Source of the DNA: Bacteroidia bacterium
GTDB lineage: Bacteria > Bacteroidota > Bacteroidia > SpSt-205
NCBI GenBank assembly: GCA_026003215.1
Contig: BPGV01000001.1
Span: forward strand, 2,075,729 to 2,139,728
Reading direction: 5' to 3'
DNA length: 64,000 nucleotides
Shown here: positions 42,727-50,740 of the stretch, one piece after another
How positions within the stretch are numbered: position 1 is the first letter of the stretch
Layout of the letters: every line of letters begins with the position of its first letter
Translations under genes and position numbers: made by a program
Notes under the pieces: model-generated
The model's input: only the letters and a program-made list of their open reading frames with translations
What the model was told of the DNA's origin: nothing
Database searches by the model: none

Positions 42727-43322
42727 ACCCCGGCGCCGTAGTCGGCGCTCAGGGCTTGTACAATATCGCGTACATGAGCCCAGCCTATGCGTTCGCCCCA
42801 CTCGGAGAGGGTGTAGGGGTAGTTGAGGCCCAGTTTTACGGCGGTATCTAAAACTTCTATGGGGAGGTAGGCTTCGCTTTGGAGGAGGAGGGCTTCGTTA
42901 AGGATGAGGCATAGGATACGGGCGCTGACTAAGCCGGTGGTATCGGGCACGCGAATGGCGTTGGGTTCCCAGGCTATGAAACGGTTCCAGGCTTCGTCGG
43001 AGAGGGCAGTGGCCTCTACGATGTCTCTTTCGCAAAAGGCGGGGAGGAGGTTCGCCCCCACGCATCGGGAAGCAAACCGCTTCTCTGGGAGGAGGCGGTG
43101 CAGGGGCTTTTTGACACTGGAGAGTACCCACAAGGCCTCTGTAACCACACGAAAAGCCGGCGAGGGGCGTTCATCCGCTTCTAAGTCAATGATGATGTCA
43201 TATAAGCGCCAGTTAGGGGCGGTGCGCGCGGGCCACTCCCAGAGGTCGGGGTTCCAGCGACGGCCTATCCCCCGCATGAGGGCCTCTATGCGCACCTTGG
43301 AACCTATAACTAAGGCAGGCAT
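42693..43322 (-). CDS. 3-hydroxyacyl-CoA dehydrogenase C-terminal domain protein with degenerate N-terminus
   Basis: A 209-residue protein. Residues about 120-205 match the HCDH C-terminal domain ([20 protein letters not shown] and [19 protein letters not shown]). The N-terminal part has a Rossmann-like start ([13 protein letters not shown]), but the GxGxxG nucleotide loop is missing, so NAD binding is doubtful. Proteins of this short type recur in Bacteroidota; their function is not established. Its 3' end overlaps the M16 gene by 34 bases. It is divergent from metK with 38 bases between the starts. Confidence 0.78.
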   Translation of the reverse strand: MPALVIGSKVRIEALMRGIGRRWNPDLWEWPARTAPNWRLYDIIIDLEADERPSPAFRVVTEALWVLSSVKKPLHRLLPEKRFASRCVGANLLPAFCERDIVEATALSDEAWNRFIAWEPNAIRVPDTTGLVSARILCLILNEALLLQSEAYLPIEVLDTAVKLGLNYPYTLSEWGERIGWAHVRDIVQALSADYGAGVYPVAPALLGK

Positions 43323-43327
43323 CCCAC

Positions 43328-43335
43328 CAAAGTTG
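43328..43335 (-). promoter_or_regulatory. -7 box-like CAACTTTG for the HCDH-like gene
   Basis: TAnnTTTG with C for the first T; 5 nt before ATG 43322. Confidence 0.5.
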
Positions 43336-43347
43336 CTTGGTTTTATG

Positions 43348-43355
43348 CATATTTG
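43348..43355 (+). promoter_or_regulatory. -7 box-like CATATTTG for metK
   Basis: TAnnTTTG with C for the first T; 5 nt before GTG 43361. Confidence 0.5.
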
Positions 43356-43360
43356 CCGCC

Positions 43361-44659
43361 GTGTCGTACCTCTTCACCTCTGAGTCGGTGGCCGAAGGCC
43401 ATCCGGATAAGGTAGCGGACCAAATATCGGATGCTGTATTGGATGCGGTTTTGGCTCAAGACCCGTATGGACGCGTAGCCTGTGAAACGCTGGTCACGAC
43501 GGGTTTGGTGGTTCTGGCGGGAGAGATTACCACCACGGCCCGCGTAGACTATGAGGAAGTGGCCCGCCAGACTATTCGGGCGATTGGGTATAACCGTTCG
43601 GAGCTGCGGTTTGATGCCGACAGCTGTGGGGTGATAGTGACTATTCATCGGCAGTCGCCGGACATCGCCCAGGGGGTCAACAAGGGGCAAGGCTTAGACC
43701 CGGACTTAGGCGCAGGCGACCAAGGGATGATGTTCGGGTATGCGTGCCGCGAGACAGAGGAGTTTATGCCGATGCCGATAGCGTATGCCCACCGCATCTT
43801 ACGTGAGCTGGCCCATATCCGGAAACGAGAGCCTCAGCTCATGCCGTACCTCCGGCCGGATGCGAAATGCCAGGTAACCATAGAATACACCGATGAAGGG
43901 CGGCCGTTGCGGGTCCATACGATTGTGCTTTCTACGCAGCATGAGGAGTTCGCGGAAGATTGGCGCAGCATGCACCGCCGCATAGAAGAAGACATACGAA
44001 CGATACTCCTACCCCGCGTGCTCCCGCCGGAAATGCTGGACGAACGCACGCGCTTGTTTGTCAATCCTACGGGGCGCTTTGTGCTCGGGGGGCCCCATGC
44101 CGATACAGGGCTCACCGGCCGAAAAATCATCGTAGATACCTATGGGGGACGGGCTCCGCATGGAGGCGGTGCTTTTTCCGGTAAAGACCCCACCAAAGTA
44201 GATAGAAGCGCAGCTTATATGGCCCGCTATATCGCCAAAAATCTGGTTGCAGCCGGTATAGCCGATGAAGTGCTCATTCAGGTGGCGTATGCGATAGGGA
44301 TTGCCCAACCTGTGGCCGTGTATGTGCATACCTACGGTTCTGCCCGCGTGCCCCTCTCCGATGCCGAAATAGCCCAAAAGCTTACGACCCTCTTTGACCT
44401 GCGTCCTGCCGCTATCATAGAACACTTGGGGCTACAAGCGCCTATTTATCGCCCAACCGCTGCTTACGGACACTTAGGCCGTCAGCCAGAACCCCTATCC
44501 TATAAGCATACCACCTGCATAGTGGAACAAACCCCCCATGGCCCTAAGGAGACCTTTCAAGAGCAAACCCTTACCGCTCAGACTTTTCCTTGGGAGCGTT
44601 TAGATGCAGTGGAAAAGCTCCGAGAAGCTTTCTCTGTAAAAGAAACCCTTTCAAACTGA
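43361..44659 (+). CDS. metK: S-adenosylmethionine synthetase
   Basis: Makes S-adenosylmethionine from ATP and methionine. It has 432 residues. Family motifs: [19 protein letters not shown] near residues 7-25, [12 protein letters not shown] near 115-126, and [18 protein letters not shown] near 270-287. The GTG start at 43361 begins the conserved SYLFTSESV; an ATG 24 bases upstream sits before the promoter box. It supplies the methyl donor for both methyltransferases in the window. The aldolase gene starts 7 bases behind it. Confidence 0.95.
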   Translation: MSYLFTSESVAEGHPDKVADQISDAVLDAVLAQDPYGRVACETLVTTGLVVLAGEITTTARVDYEEVARQTIRAIGYNRSELRFDADSCGVIVTIHRQSPDIAQGVNKGQGLDPDLGAGDQGMMFGYACRETEEFMPMPIAYAHRILRELAHIRKREPQLMPYLRPDAKCQVTIEYTDEGRPLRVHTIVLSTQHEEFAEDWRSMHRRIEEDIRTILLPRVLPPEMLDERTRLFVNPTGRFVLGGPHADTGLTGRKIIVDTYGGRAPHGGGAFSGKDPTKVDRSAAYMARYIAKNLVAAGIADEVLIQVAYAIGIAQPVAVYVHTYGSARVPLSDAEIAQKLTTLFDLRPAAIIEHLGLQAPIYRPTAAYGHLGRQPEPLSYKHTTCIVEQTPHGPKETFQEQTLTAQTFPWERLDAVEKLREAFSVKETLSN

Positions 44660-44666
44660 ATAGCCT

Positions 44667-45752
44667 ATGGCGACAGCTACTGCCTTAAAAGAGGTGCGTT
44701 CGTATAAAGACATTGTGGCGCTCCTGGGTGATGAAGCGGAGAGCCTGCTCCAGCATAAATGCCAGACCATTCCCGCAGCGCAGCTTCACCTGCCGGGGCC
44801 GGACTTTGTGGATAGGGTATGGGCCCACAGCGACCGTAACCCGCAAGTGCTGCGCAATATGCAGGCGCTCTTCTCCCATGGAGCCTTAGCGGGTACGGGC
44901 TATTTGTCCATCCTACCTGTGGACCAAGGGGTAGAACATTCGGCCGGGGCCTCCTTTGCGCCTAACCCCATGTACTTTGACCCCGAAAACATCGTGCGGC
45001 TGGCGTTAGAAGCCGGCTGTAATGCCGTCGCTTCTACCTTCGGCGTCTTGGGAAGCGTGGCCCGTAAATACGCCCACAAAATCCCCTTCATCGTTAAAAT
45101 AAACCACAACGAACTGCTCACCTACCCTAATAAGTACGACCAAATCCTTTTTGGTACCGTCAAGCAAGCTTGGGATATGGGGGCGGTGGCGGTGGGTGCT
45201 ACCATCTACTTCGGCTCCGAAGAGTCCTCCCGACAAATCCAAGAGATTGCGGAGGCTTTTGCTTATGCCCACGAGCTGGGGATGGTGACCATATTGTGGT
45301 GCTACTTGCGCAATAAAGCCTTCAACGCCGATAAAGACTACCATCTGGCGGCGGACCTCACGGGCCAAGCCAACCACCTCGGCGTCACTCTCCAAGCCGA
45401 CATCATCAAACAAAAACTGCCGGAGAATAACGGCGGTTACACAGCGCTTAAGTTTGGTAAGACCAGTAGCAAAGTGTATGAAAAGCTCACGACAGACCAC
45501 CCGATAGACTTGTGCCGCTACCAAGTGGTGAATAACTACATGGGACGGGTGGGCCTGATCAACTCGGGTGGGGCTTCGTCGGGGCAGTCGGACTTAGCGG
45601 AGGCGGTGCGCACCGCCGTGATAAACAAGCGAGCCGGTGGTATGGGACTGATACTGGGACGGAAGGCATTTCAGCGGCCGATGGCGGAGGGGATAGCGAT
45701 TATTCGGGCGGTGCAAGCGGTGTATTTGGAGCCGCAGATATATGTGGCGTGA
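44667..45752 (+). CDS. fbaB: Class I fructose-bisphosphate aldolase (archaeal/DhnA type)
   Basis: A Schiff-base aldolase of 361 residues of the DhnA/FbaB family, splitting fructose-1,6-bisphosphate to triose phosphates in the cytoplasm. Supporting stretches: [71 protein letters not shown] and the C-terminal phosphate-binding [12 protein letters not shown]. It is longer at the N-terminus (about 60 residues) than archaeal members. I cannot assign the catalytic Lys with certainty. It follows metK directly and ends at a strong hairpin. Confidence 0.88.
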   Translation: MATATALKEVRSYKDIVALLGDEAESLLQHKCQTIPAAQLHLPGPDFVDRVWAHSDRNPQVLRNMQALFSHGALAGTGYLSILPVDQGVEHSAGASFAPNPMYFDPENIVRLALEAGCNAVASTFGVLGSVARKYAHKIPFIVKINHNELLTYPNKYDQILFGTVKQAWDMGAVAVGATIYFGSEESSRQIQEIAEAFAYAHELGMVTILWCYLRNKAFNADKDYHLAADLTGQANHLGVTLQADIIKQKLPENNGGYTALKFGKTSSKVYEKLTTDHPIDLCRYQVVNNYMGRVGLINSGGASSGQSDLAEAVRTAVINKRAGGMGLILGRKAFQRPMAEGIAIIRAVQAVYLEPQIYVA

Positions 45753-45788
45753 GGGCGGGCGGCGGGCCGTAGGCCCGCCGCCGCGCCC
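45753..45788. terminator. G/C-rich hairpin between convergent fbaB and lipB
   Basis: Arms 45753-45768 and 45772-45788 pair over about 16 bp with one bulged base and a GTA loop. The hairpin starts right after the fbaB stop and ends 4 bases before the lipB stop, the position of a bidirectional terminator. There is no T-tract on either side, so it may act as an RNA 3'-end block or be a repeat element. Confidence 0.55.
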
Positions 45789-45792
45789 CCCC

Positions 45793-46485
45793 TCATCTCT
45801 CCCCCCACACCGCCGCTACCCCAAACACCTCCGCAAAATGGCGTACTACTTCGCCCTTCACTTCCTCCAGCGGAACCGTCCGGCCTATCTCTCGTTCTAT
45901 GGAGGTCACGGCTTTGTCTTTTATCCCGCACGGCACGATGAAGGAAAAACCCCTCAGGTCGGTATTCACATTCAAGGCGAAGCCATGCATACTTACCCAG
46001 CGGGAGAGTTTCACGCCTAAGGCGGCGATTTTGCGGGGTGGGTTCAAAAGCCATACCCCTGTCAGGCCAGGCAGACGGGTAGCGGAGAGGCCCCAAGTGC
46101 CGACGGTGCGTATGAGCACTTCTTCTAAGCTGCGCATATACCAGCTTATATCGCAGCGGAAACGTTCCAGCCAGAGAATAGGATACCCTACCAGTTGGCC
46201 GGGACCGTGGTAGGTCACATCGCCGCCGCGTTCTATGGCATACAGCTCTATGCCTTTTTCGCGCAGGCGCTCTTCTGGGAAGAGTAGGTGTTCTTTATGG
46301 GCATTTCGGCCTAAGGTAATGACGGGGGGGTGTTCGCATAGGATGAGGCGGTCTTGCCAGTGGGGTAGGTCTGCCAAGGCTTCTTGCACATAGGCTTTTT
46401 GGCGGTTCCAAGCTTCTTTATAGGGGATGAAGCCCCAATCTTCTATGAGGAGGGTTTTTGTCGTAGGTGCAGGAGGAGTAGCCAT
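45793..46485 (-). CDS. lipB: Lipoyl(octanoyl) transferase
   Basis: Transfers octanoyl from ACP to lipoyl domains, the first step of lipoate assembly. It has 230 residues. The family signature RGGDVTYHGPGQLVGYPIL lies near residues 84-102; the catalytic Lys is in KIAALGVKLSRWVSMHGFAL and the catalytic Cys in VPCGI near 194. Last gene of the ileS-dksA-lspA-lipB operon; it begins 43 bases inside lspA. LipA is not in the window. Confidence 0.94.
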   Translation of the reverse strand: MATPPAPTTKTLLIEDWGFIPYKEAWNRQKAYVQEALADLPHWQDRLILCEHPPVITLGRNAHKEHLLFPEERLREKGIELYAIERGGDVTYHGPGQLVGYPILWLERFRCDISWYMRSLEEVLIRTVGTWGLSATRLPGLTGVWLLNPPRKIAALGVKLSRWVSMHGFALNVNTDLRGFSFIVPCGIKDKAVTSIEREIGRTVPLEEVKGEVVRHFAEVFGVAAVWGER

Positions 46486-47039
46486 ACCACACCGATGGAG
46501 ATGCAGCTATCAGCGATATTGAAAATCGGCCAGAGGGCTATGTATTCCCCGCCCCAGAGGGGAACCCACTCGGGTACTATGCCTTGCCACAGGTCTAAGT
46601 AGATGAAATCCACCACATGACCTTGGAACCATCCCCCTTCGTAAGCGTTGCGGCTGGCAAAGAGCACCCCGTAGAAGATGCGGTCTATGAGGTTCCCAAA
46701 AGCTCCGCCTAAAATAAGTCCCGCAGGTATAGCTAAGGGGGGCTCTTTCTGAGCCAGTCGTCCCAGGTATACCCCGATACCTGTAGCGATACCTAAAGAG
46801 AGGAGGGTAAGTAACACTTTGGGGAGGGTGTCTGCGGTGGAGGTTTCCTGCCCAAACAGTCCTGCCAGCGAGAGACCAAAGGCTGCCCCGGGGTTTTCTA
46901 CGTAATGAAGCTTGAGCCAGTGCCCTATCCACCGAATCTCATGCCCAAGGGGATAGCTGAGCTTGATGTAAATCTTAGTGGCTTGGTCGGTCAGGAGGGC
47001 AATACCGGCGGTGATACATAGCTTGAGCAGCGGTTTCAT
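46443..47039 (-). CDS. lspA: Lipoprotein signal peptidase II
   Basis: Aspartic protease of the inner membrane that cleaves prolipoprotein signal peptides. It has 198 residues with four helices. The two catalytic-Asp motifs are GGAFGNLIDRI near 111-121 and PIFNIADSCISIGVV near 170-184. It carries an insertion of about 20 residues after the first helices. It follows the dksA-like gene by ATGA overlap; ileS and lspA are classical neighbours. It would process the predicted lipoproteins of this window (27207, 15834 and 38247). Confidence 0.94.
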   Translation of the reverse strand: MKPLLKLCITAGIALLTDQATKIYIKLSYPLGHEIRWIGHWLKLHYVENPGAAFGLSLAGLFGQETSTADTLPKVLLTLLSLGIATGIGVYLGRLAQKEPPLAIPAGLILGGAFGNLIDRIFYGVLFASRNAYEGGWFQGHVVDFIYLDLWQGIVPEWVPLWGGEYIALWPIFNIADSCISIGVVWLLLLHLRQKPSS

Positions 47040-47413
47040 CGAGGGCGCTTTTGCTTCACTTCTACCAAGGTCTCTGCTACGGGTACGGCCAAGAGGCGCT
47101 CTTTGGGGATGAGCTTACCTGTGACTTTGCATATGCCATAGGTGCCGTTTTCTATGCGGATAAGGGCGCGTTTCAGGGCATCTATGTACTTGACCGTGTG
47201 TTGTAGGAGCCGTTCTATCTGGACTTTTTCGGAGTATTCGTTGCTCATATACTCGCCTGTGCGATATTGGTCTTCGGCGGCGACTACCAGCTCATCCAAG
47301 CTTTGTTTGAGACGGTGGTATTCTTTCTCTGCTTCTTCTAACTTCTGCAAGATGAGTTGTTTGAATTCGGCCAGCTCTTCGGCTGTGTAGCGATTTTTTT
47401 CAGGCGTGCTCAT
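47036..47413 (-). CDS. DksA/TraR family protein lacking the zinc cysteines
   Basis: A 125-residue protein: a long N-terminal coiled coil (residues about 10-85) and a C-terminal DksA-like segment, ALIRIENGTYGICKVTGKLI followed by PKERL. The four zinc Cys of DksA are reduced to one, which is common in the Bacteroidota form of this family. DksA-type proteins act on RNA polymerase via the coiled coil; whether this one does is inferred. It overlaps ileS by 14 bases and lspA by 4. Confidence 0.85.
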   Translation of the reverse strand: MSTPEKNRYTAEELAEFKQLILQKLEEAEKEYHRLKQSLDELVVAAEDQYRTGEYMSNEYSEKVQIERLLQHTVKYIDALKRALIRIENGTYGICKVTGKLIPKERLLAVPVAETLVEVKQKRPR

Positions 47414-50400
47414 AGGCTCGGGAAATGTCTATGTAGAGAGGAAGGGTATCTAAGAAAGAGATAGGCTCCAAAGGCGGAGGTGTTTCCAACCAAGTAAGGG
47501 TTTCGGCCAGGGTTTCTTGGGCAATCAGGGGGGAGAAGGCTTTCAGGGCGCTTTGGTAAGGCTCAGGGAGGTGCAGGGCCAAATGGATACGATCGGTCAC
47601 GGCGAGGCCTGCATTTTTGCGGGCGTTTTGGAGGAGGTGTATCAGTTCGCGGGCCCAGCCTTCGTGTTCCAGCTCGGGGGAGAGGCGAGTGTCTAAGGCT
47701 ACGGTGAGGCCGCCTTCGGAGGCATGTAGCCACCCCGGCAGCGCCCGCGCCCGCACTTCTAAGTCCCCTTGTGCCAAGGACAAGGTCTCTCCTTCCCACA
47801 CCAAGGTCCCTTGCTGTATGACTCTGAGCAGAGCTTCTTGGGAGAGGGAGCGCAAGTAGGCCGCTAAGGCTTGGATATGCGCCCCCAGCCGCGGCCCTAA
47901 GGTCTTGTAGTTAGGCCGAATCTCATAAGTCACGGCCTCGCTGTGGTCATCTATGTAGGTGAGCTGCTTGAGATTGACTTCACTCAGCAAGAGAGGGGCC
48001 AGCGGTTCTAACCAGCTCTTGTAGCTGGCAGGTACCAGCGCCTGTGGTAGCGGTTGGCGCACGCGTATGCCGCTTTGCTTGCGTAGGCTGTGGAGGAGAG
48101 AGGCCAGCCGACGCGTCTTATCCATGGCCTCCTCCAACGCAGGGTCTCGTAAGGCAGAGTCGGCCGCAGGAAAGTCGCTTTCATGCACAGAGCCTTTTTC
48201 CTTGAGGTTTTCCCACAGCACTTCCGCATAGAATGGCGCAATCGGCGCCATCAACTGGGCCACGCGTACCAAAGCATAGCGCAATACCGTAAAAGCCGCC
48301 CACTTATCCGAGTCTTTCTCCCCTTTCCAGAAGCGTCGCCGATTGAGCCGTACATACCAGTTTGAGAGCTTTTCTATCACAAAATCCTCTATAAGCCGTG
48401 CGGCCTCTGTGGGGAAGTAGCCCTCATACGCCTCTGTAACCTTTTCCGTAAGCTTTTCCACTTCACTAAGCAGCCATCTATCTGTCATGCTGAGCTGCTG
48501 TATAGGGGGCAGGGGCTGAATCTCATACCCATCTATGCCCGCATACAAGGCGAAAAACTCATAGGTATTGTGCAGAGTCCCGAAGAAGGAGCGTACCTTT
48601 TCGGCCAAGCGCTTTTCGTCAAAACGCACATTCTCCCATGGGGGGGCATTACTGACTAAATACCAACGCGTGGCATCGGCTCCATACTGTTCCATCAGAG
48701 CGAAGGGATCTACTACATTCCCTAAGCGCTTGGACATTTTGTTACCTTCTTTATCCAAGACCAGGCCATTTACTAAGACGCGTTTATAAGCCACGCTGTC
48801 AAAGAGGGCAGCCGCTATCACATGGAGGGTATAGAACCAGCCGCGGGTTTGGTCTACCCCTTCGGCGATGAAGTCCGCCGGAAACTGGCTCTGGAAGAGG
48901 GCTTCGTTTTCAAAGGGATAGTGCCATTGGGCATACGGCATCGCTCCTGAGTCAAACCACACATCTATGACTTCGGGCTCTCGGTACATGGGCGAGCCAT
49001 CTGGTGCCTTCAAGATGATTTCATCCACGTAGGGCCGATGGGGGTCAAAGTCGGGCGCATCTAAGGGGTTGGTGGTCATGAGGCCTGCTTGCCGGGCTTC
49101 TTCTACGGCGGCGTGCAGCTCCGCAAAAGAACCTATACACCGTTCGTAACGGCCATCCCGCGTGCGCCATATCGGCAGCGGAATGCCCCAAAAACGCGTC
49201 CGAGACAGATTCCAGTCTTCAGCGTTCGCTATCCAGTTGCCAAAGCGCCCTTCCCCGATGCTGGGCGGGAACCATTGTATCGTCTTATTGAGGGCTACGA
49301 GCTTTTCCCGCAGGGCTGAAACCCGAATAAACCACGCTTCCACCGGATAGTATAAAATGGGCTTGTCGGTGCGCCAGCAGTGGGGATAGTTGTGTTCGTA
49401 GGTTTCTTTGCGGAAAAGTAAGCCTCGCTGACGTAGGTGCTGGGCAATGTCTTCATCTACGGGCTTATAGTCGGGGTCATCTTTATAGTTTTTGACATAC
49501 CGTCCAGCAAAATCGGTGACTTCTGGTACGAAGCGCCCTTCTTTATCTACGAGGGGGAGGAGGTGGCCCTGGGCATCTCGGAGCGCAATAGGGGGTATGC
49601 CGTGTTTGCGGGCTACGCGCAGGTCATCTGCGCCAAAGGTAGGCGCAATATGTACAATCCCTGTCCCTTCTTCGAGGCTCACGAAGTCGCCGGGGAGGAT
49701 ACGCCAAGCCTCACCTTCTGGCTCCACGTAGCGGAAAAGCGGCTCGTAACGACGCCCTATCAGTTCCTTCCCGCTGAACCGCCGTCTTATCCGATAGGGT
49801 AGCCGACCCGTGCGTAGGTCAACTTCCTCGGGAGAAAGGGGGAGGCTGGCTCCTTCCGGGGTAAAGTAGCGGGGTAGCGCTGCTTCTGCTAATACCACAC
49901 GTATAGGCGTTCGCGTGTAGGGCTGGAAAGTTTCTACTTCTACATATACGAAGTTCTCCCCTACGGCTAAGGCGGCGTTACTCGGGAGGGTCCACGGGGT
50001 GGTCGTCCAAGCGAGGTAGTAGAGCCCTTGCTCCTGAATATCGGCAAACTGGACGGTAATAGACGGGTCTTTTACGGGTCGGTAGGCGCCGGGAAGGTTG
50101 AGTTCGTGCTGGCTTAGGGCGGTCCCCGCTGCGGGTGAGTAGGGCTGGATGGTGTAGTCTTTATACAAAAGGCCTTTTTCGTAAAACTTTTTGAGGAGCC
50201 ACCAGACGCTTTCTATGTATTGGGCGTCGAAGGTGATGTAGGGGTCATCTAAGGCCACCCAGTAGCCCATGCGTTCGGTGAGTTCGTCCCAGGCGGCTTT
50301 GTAGCGCATGACGGCTTCTTTGCAGGCGCGGTTGTAGTCGGCGATGGCGATGCGGGTGCCGATGTCGGCTTTGGTGAGGCCGAGTTCTTTTTCTACGGCA

Positions 50401-50678
50401 AGTTCTACGGGGAGGCCGTGGGTGTCCCAGCCCGCCCGCCGAAGCACATAAGCCCCCCGCATGGTCTGATAGCGACACACCAGGTCTTTGAGAGTGCGGG
50501 CAAAGACATGGTGGATGCCGGGTTTGCCATTAGCAGAAGGAGGACCTTCATAAAAAACGAAAGTAGGGCCGCCTTTCCGCTGCGCTAAGCTCCGCTGGAA
50601 GGTTTTTTCGGCCCGCCAGCGTGCCAAGACCTCTTGTTCCCACTGGGGTAGGTTGAGCGGCCCTAAGCTACGCCACAT
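47400..50678 (-). CDS. ileS: Isoleucyl-tRNA synthetase
   Basis: Charges tRNA-Ile. It has 1092 residues, the long form. The class I HIGH region is GPPSANGKPGIHHVFA near residues 44-59, followed by RRAGWDTHGLPVE. KMSKRLGN lies near 607-614. The editing domain is between them, with the conserved WTTTPWTLPSN. The anticodon domain and a C-terminal extension follow. ATG 50678 is chosen over 50693 because the -7 box lies 4 bases upstream and the longer reading would include it. First gene of the ileS-dksA-lspA-lipB operon. Confidence 0.95.
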   Translation of the reverse strand: MWRSLGPLNLPQWEQEVLARWRAEKTFQRSLAQRKGGPTFVFYEGPPSANGKPGIHHVFARTLKDLVCRYQTMRGAYVLRRAGWDTHGLPVELAVEKELGLTKADIGTRIAIADYNRACKEAVMRYKAAWDELTERMGYWVALDDPYITFDAQYIESVWWLLKKFYEKGLLYKDYTIQPYSPAAGTALSQHELNLPGAYRPVKDPSITVQFADIQEQGLYYLAWTTTPWTLPSNAALAVGENFVYVEVETFQPYTRTPIRVVLAEAALPRYFTPEGASLPLSPEEVDLRTGRLPYRIRRRFSGKELIGRRYEPLFRYVEPEGEAWRILPGDFVSLEEGTGIVHIAPTFGADDLRVARKHGIPPIALRDAQGHLLPLVDKEGRFVPEVTDFAGRYVKNYKDDPDYKPVDEDIAQHLRQRGLLFRKETYEHNYPHCWRTDKPILYYPVEAWFIRVSALREKLVALNKTIQWFPPSIGEGRFGNWIANAEDWNLSRTRFWGIPLPIWRTRDGRYERCIGSFAELHAAVEEARQAGLMTTNPLDAPDFDPHRPYVDEIILKAPDGSPMYREPEVIDVWFDSGAMPYAQWHYPFENEALFQSQFPADFIAEGVDQTRGWFYTLHVIAAALFDSVAYKRVLVNGLVLDKEGNKMSKRLGNVVDPFALMEQYGADATRWYLVSNAPPWENVRFDEKRLAEKVRSFFGTLHNTYEFFALYAGIDGYEIQPLPPIQQLSMTDRWLLSEVEKLTEKVTEAYEGYFPTEAARLIEDFVIEKLSNWYVRLNRRRFWKGEKDSDKWAAFTVLRYALVRVAQLMAPIAPFYAEVLWENLKEKGSVHESDFPAADSALRDPALEEAMDKTRRLASLLHSLRKQSGIRVRQPLPQALVPASYKSWLEPLAPLLLSEVNLKQLTYIDDHSEAVTYEIRPNYKTLGPRLGAHIQALAAYLRSLSQEALLRVIQQGTLVWEGETLSLAQGDLEVRARALPGWLHASEGGLTVALDTRLSPELEHEGWARELIHLLQNARKNAGLAVTDRIHLALHLPEPYQSALKAFSPLIAQETLAETLTWLETPPPLEPISFLDTLPLYIDISRAYEHA

Positions 50679-50682
50679 GCCG

Positions 50683-50690
50683 CAAAAGTA
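50683..50690 (-). promoter_or_regulatory. -7 box TACTTTTG for the ileS operon
   Basis: Exact TAnnTTTG match; 4 nt before ATG 50678. Confidence 0.7.
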
Positions 50691-50729
50691 CAACCTTGGC
50701 AGAGGAAGGGGGGAACCCTTTAAGAAAAG

Positions 50730-50737
50730 TATCTTTG
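50730..50737 (+). promoter_or_regulatory. -7 box TATCTTTG for the TPR-CHAT gene
   Basis: Exact TAnnTTTG match; 3 nt before ATG 50741. Confidence 0.7.
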
Positions 50738-50740
50738 GGC

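Noticed and set aside
45006-45524. Long minus-strand open frame antisense to the aldolase gene
   Set aside because: It mirrors conserved aldolase codons, has no promoter box at a fitting distance and no recognisable domain.
43361-45752. SAM riboswitch before metK
   Set aside because: The box to start distance is only 5 bases and the gap to the divergent gene is 38 bases, too short for a SAM riboswitch.
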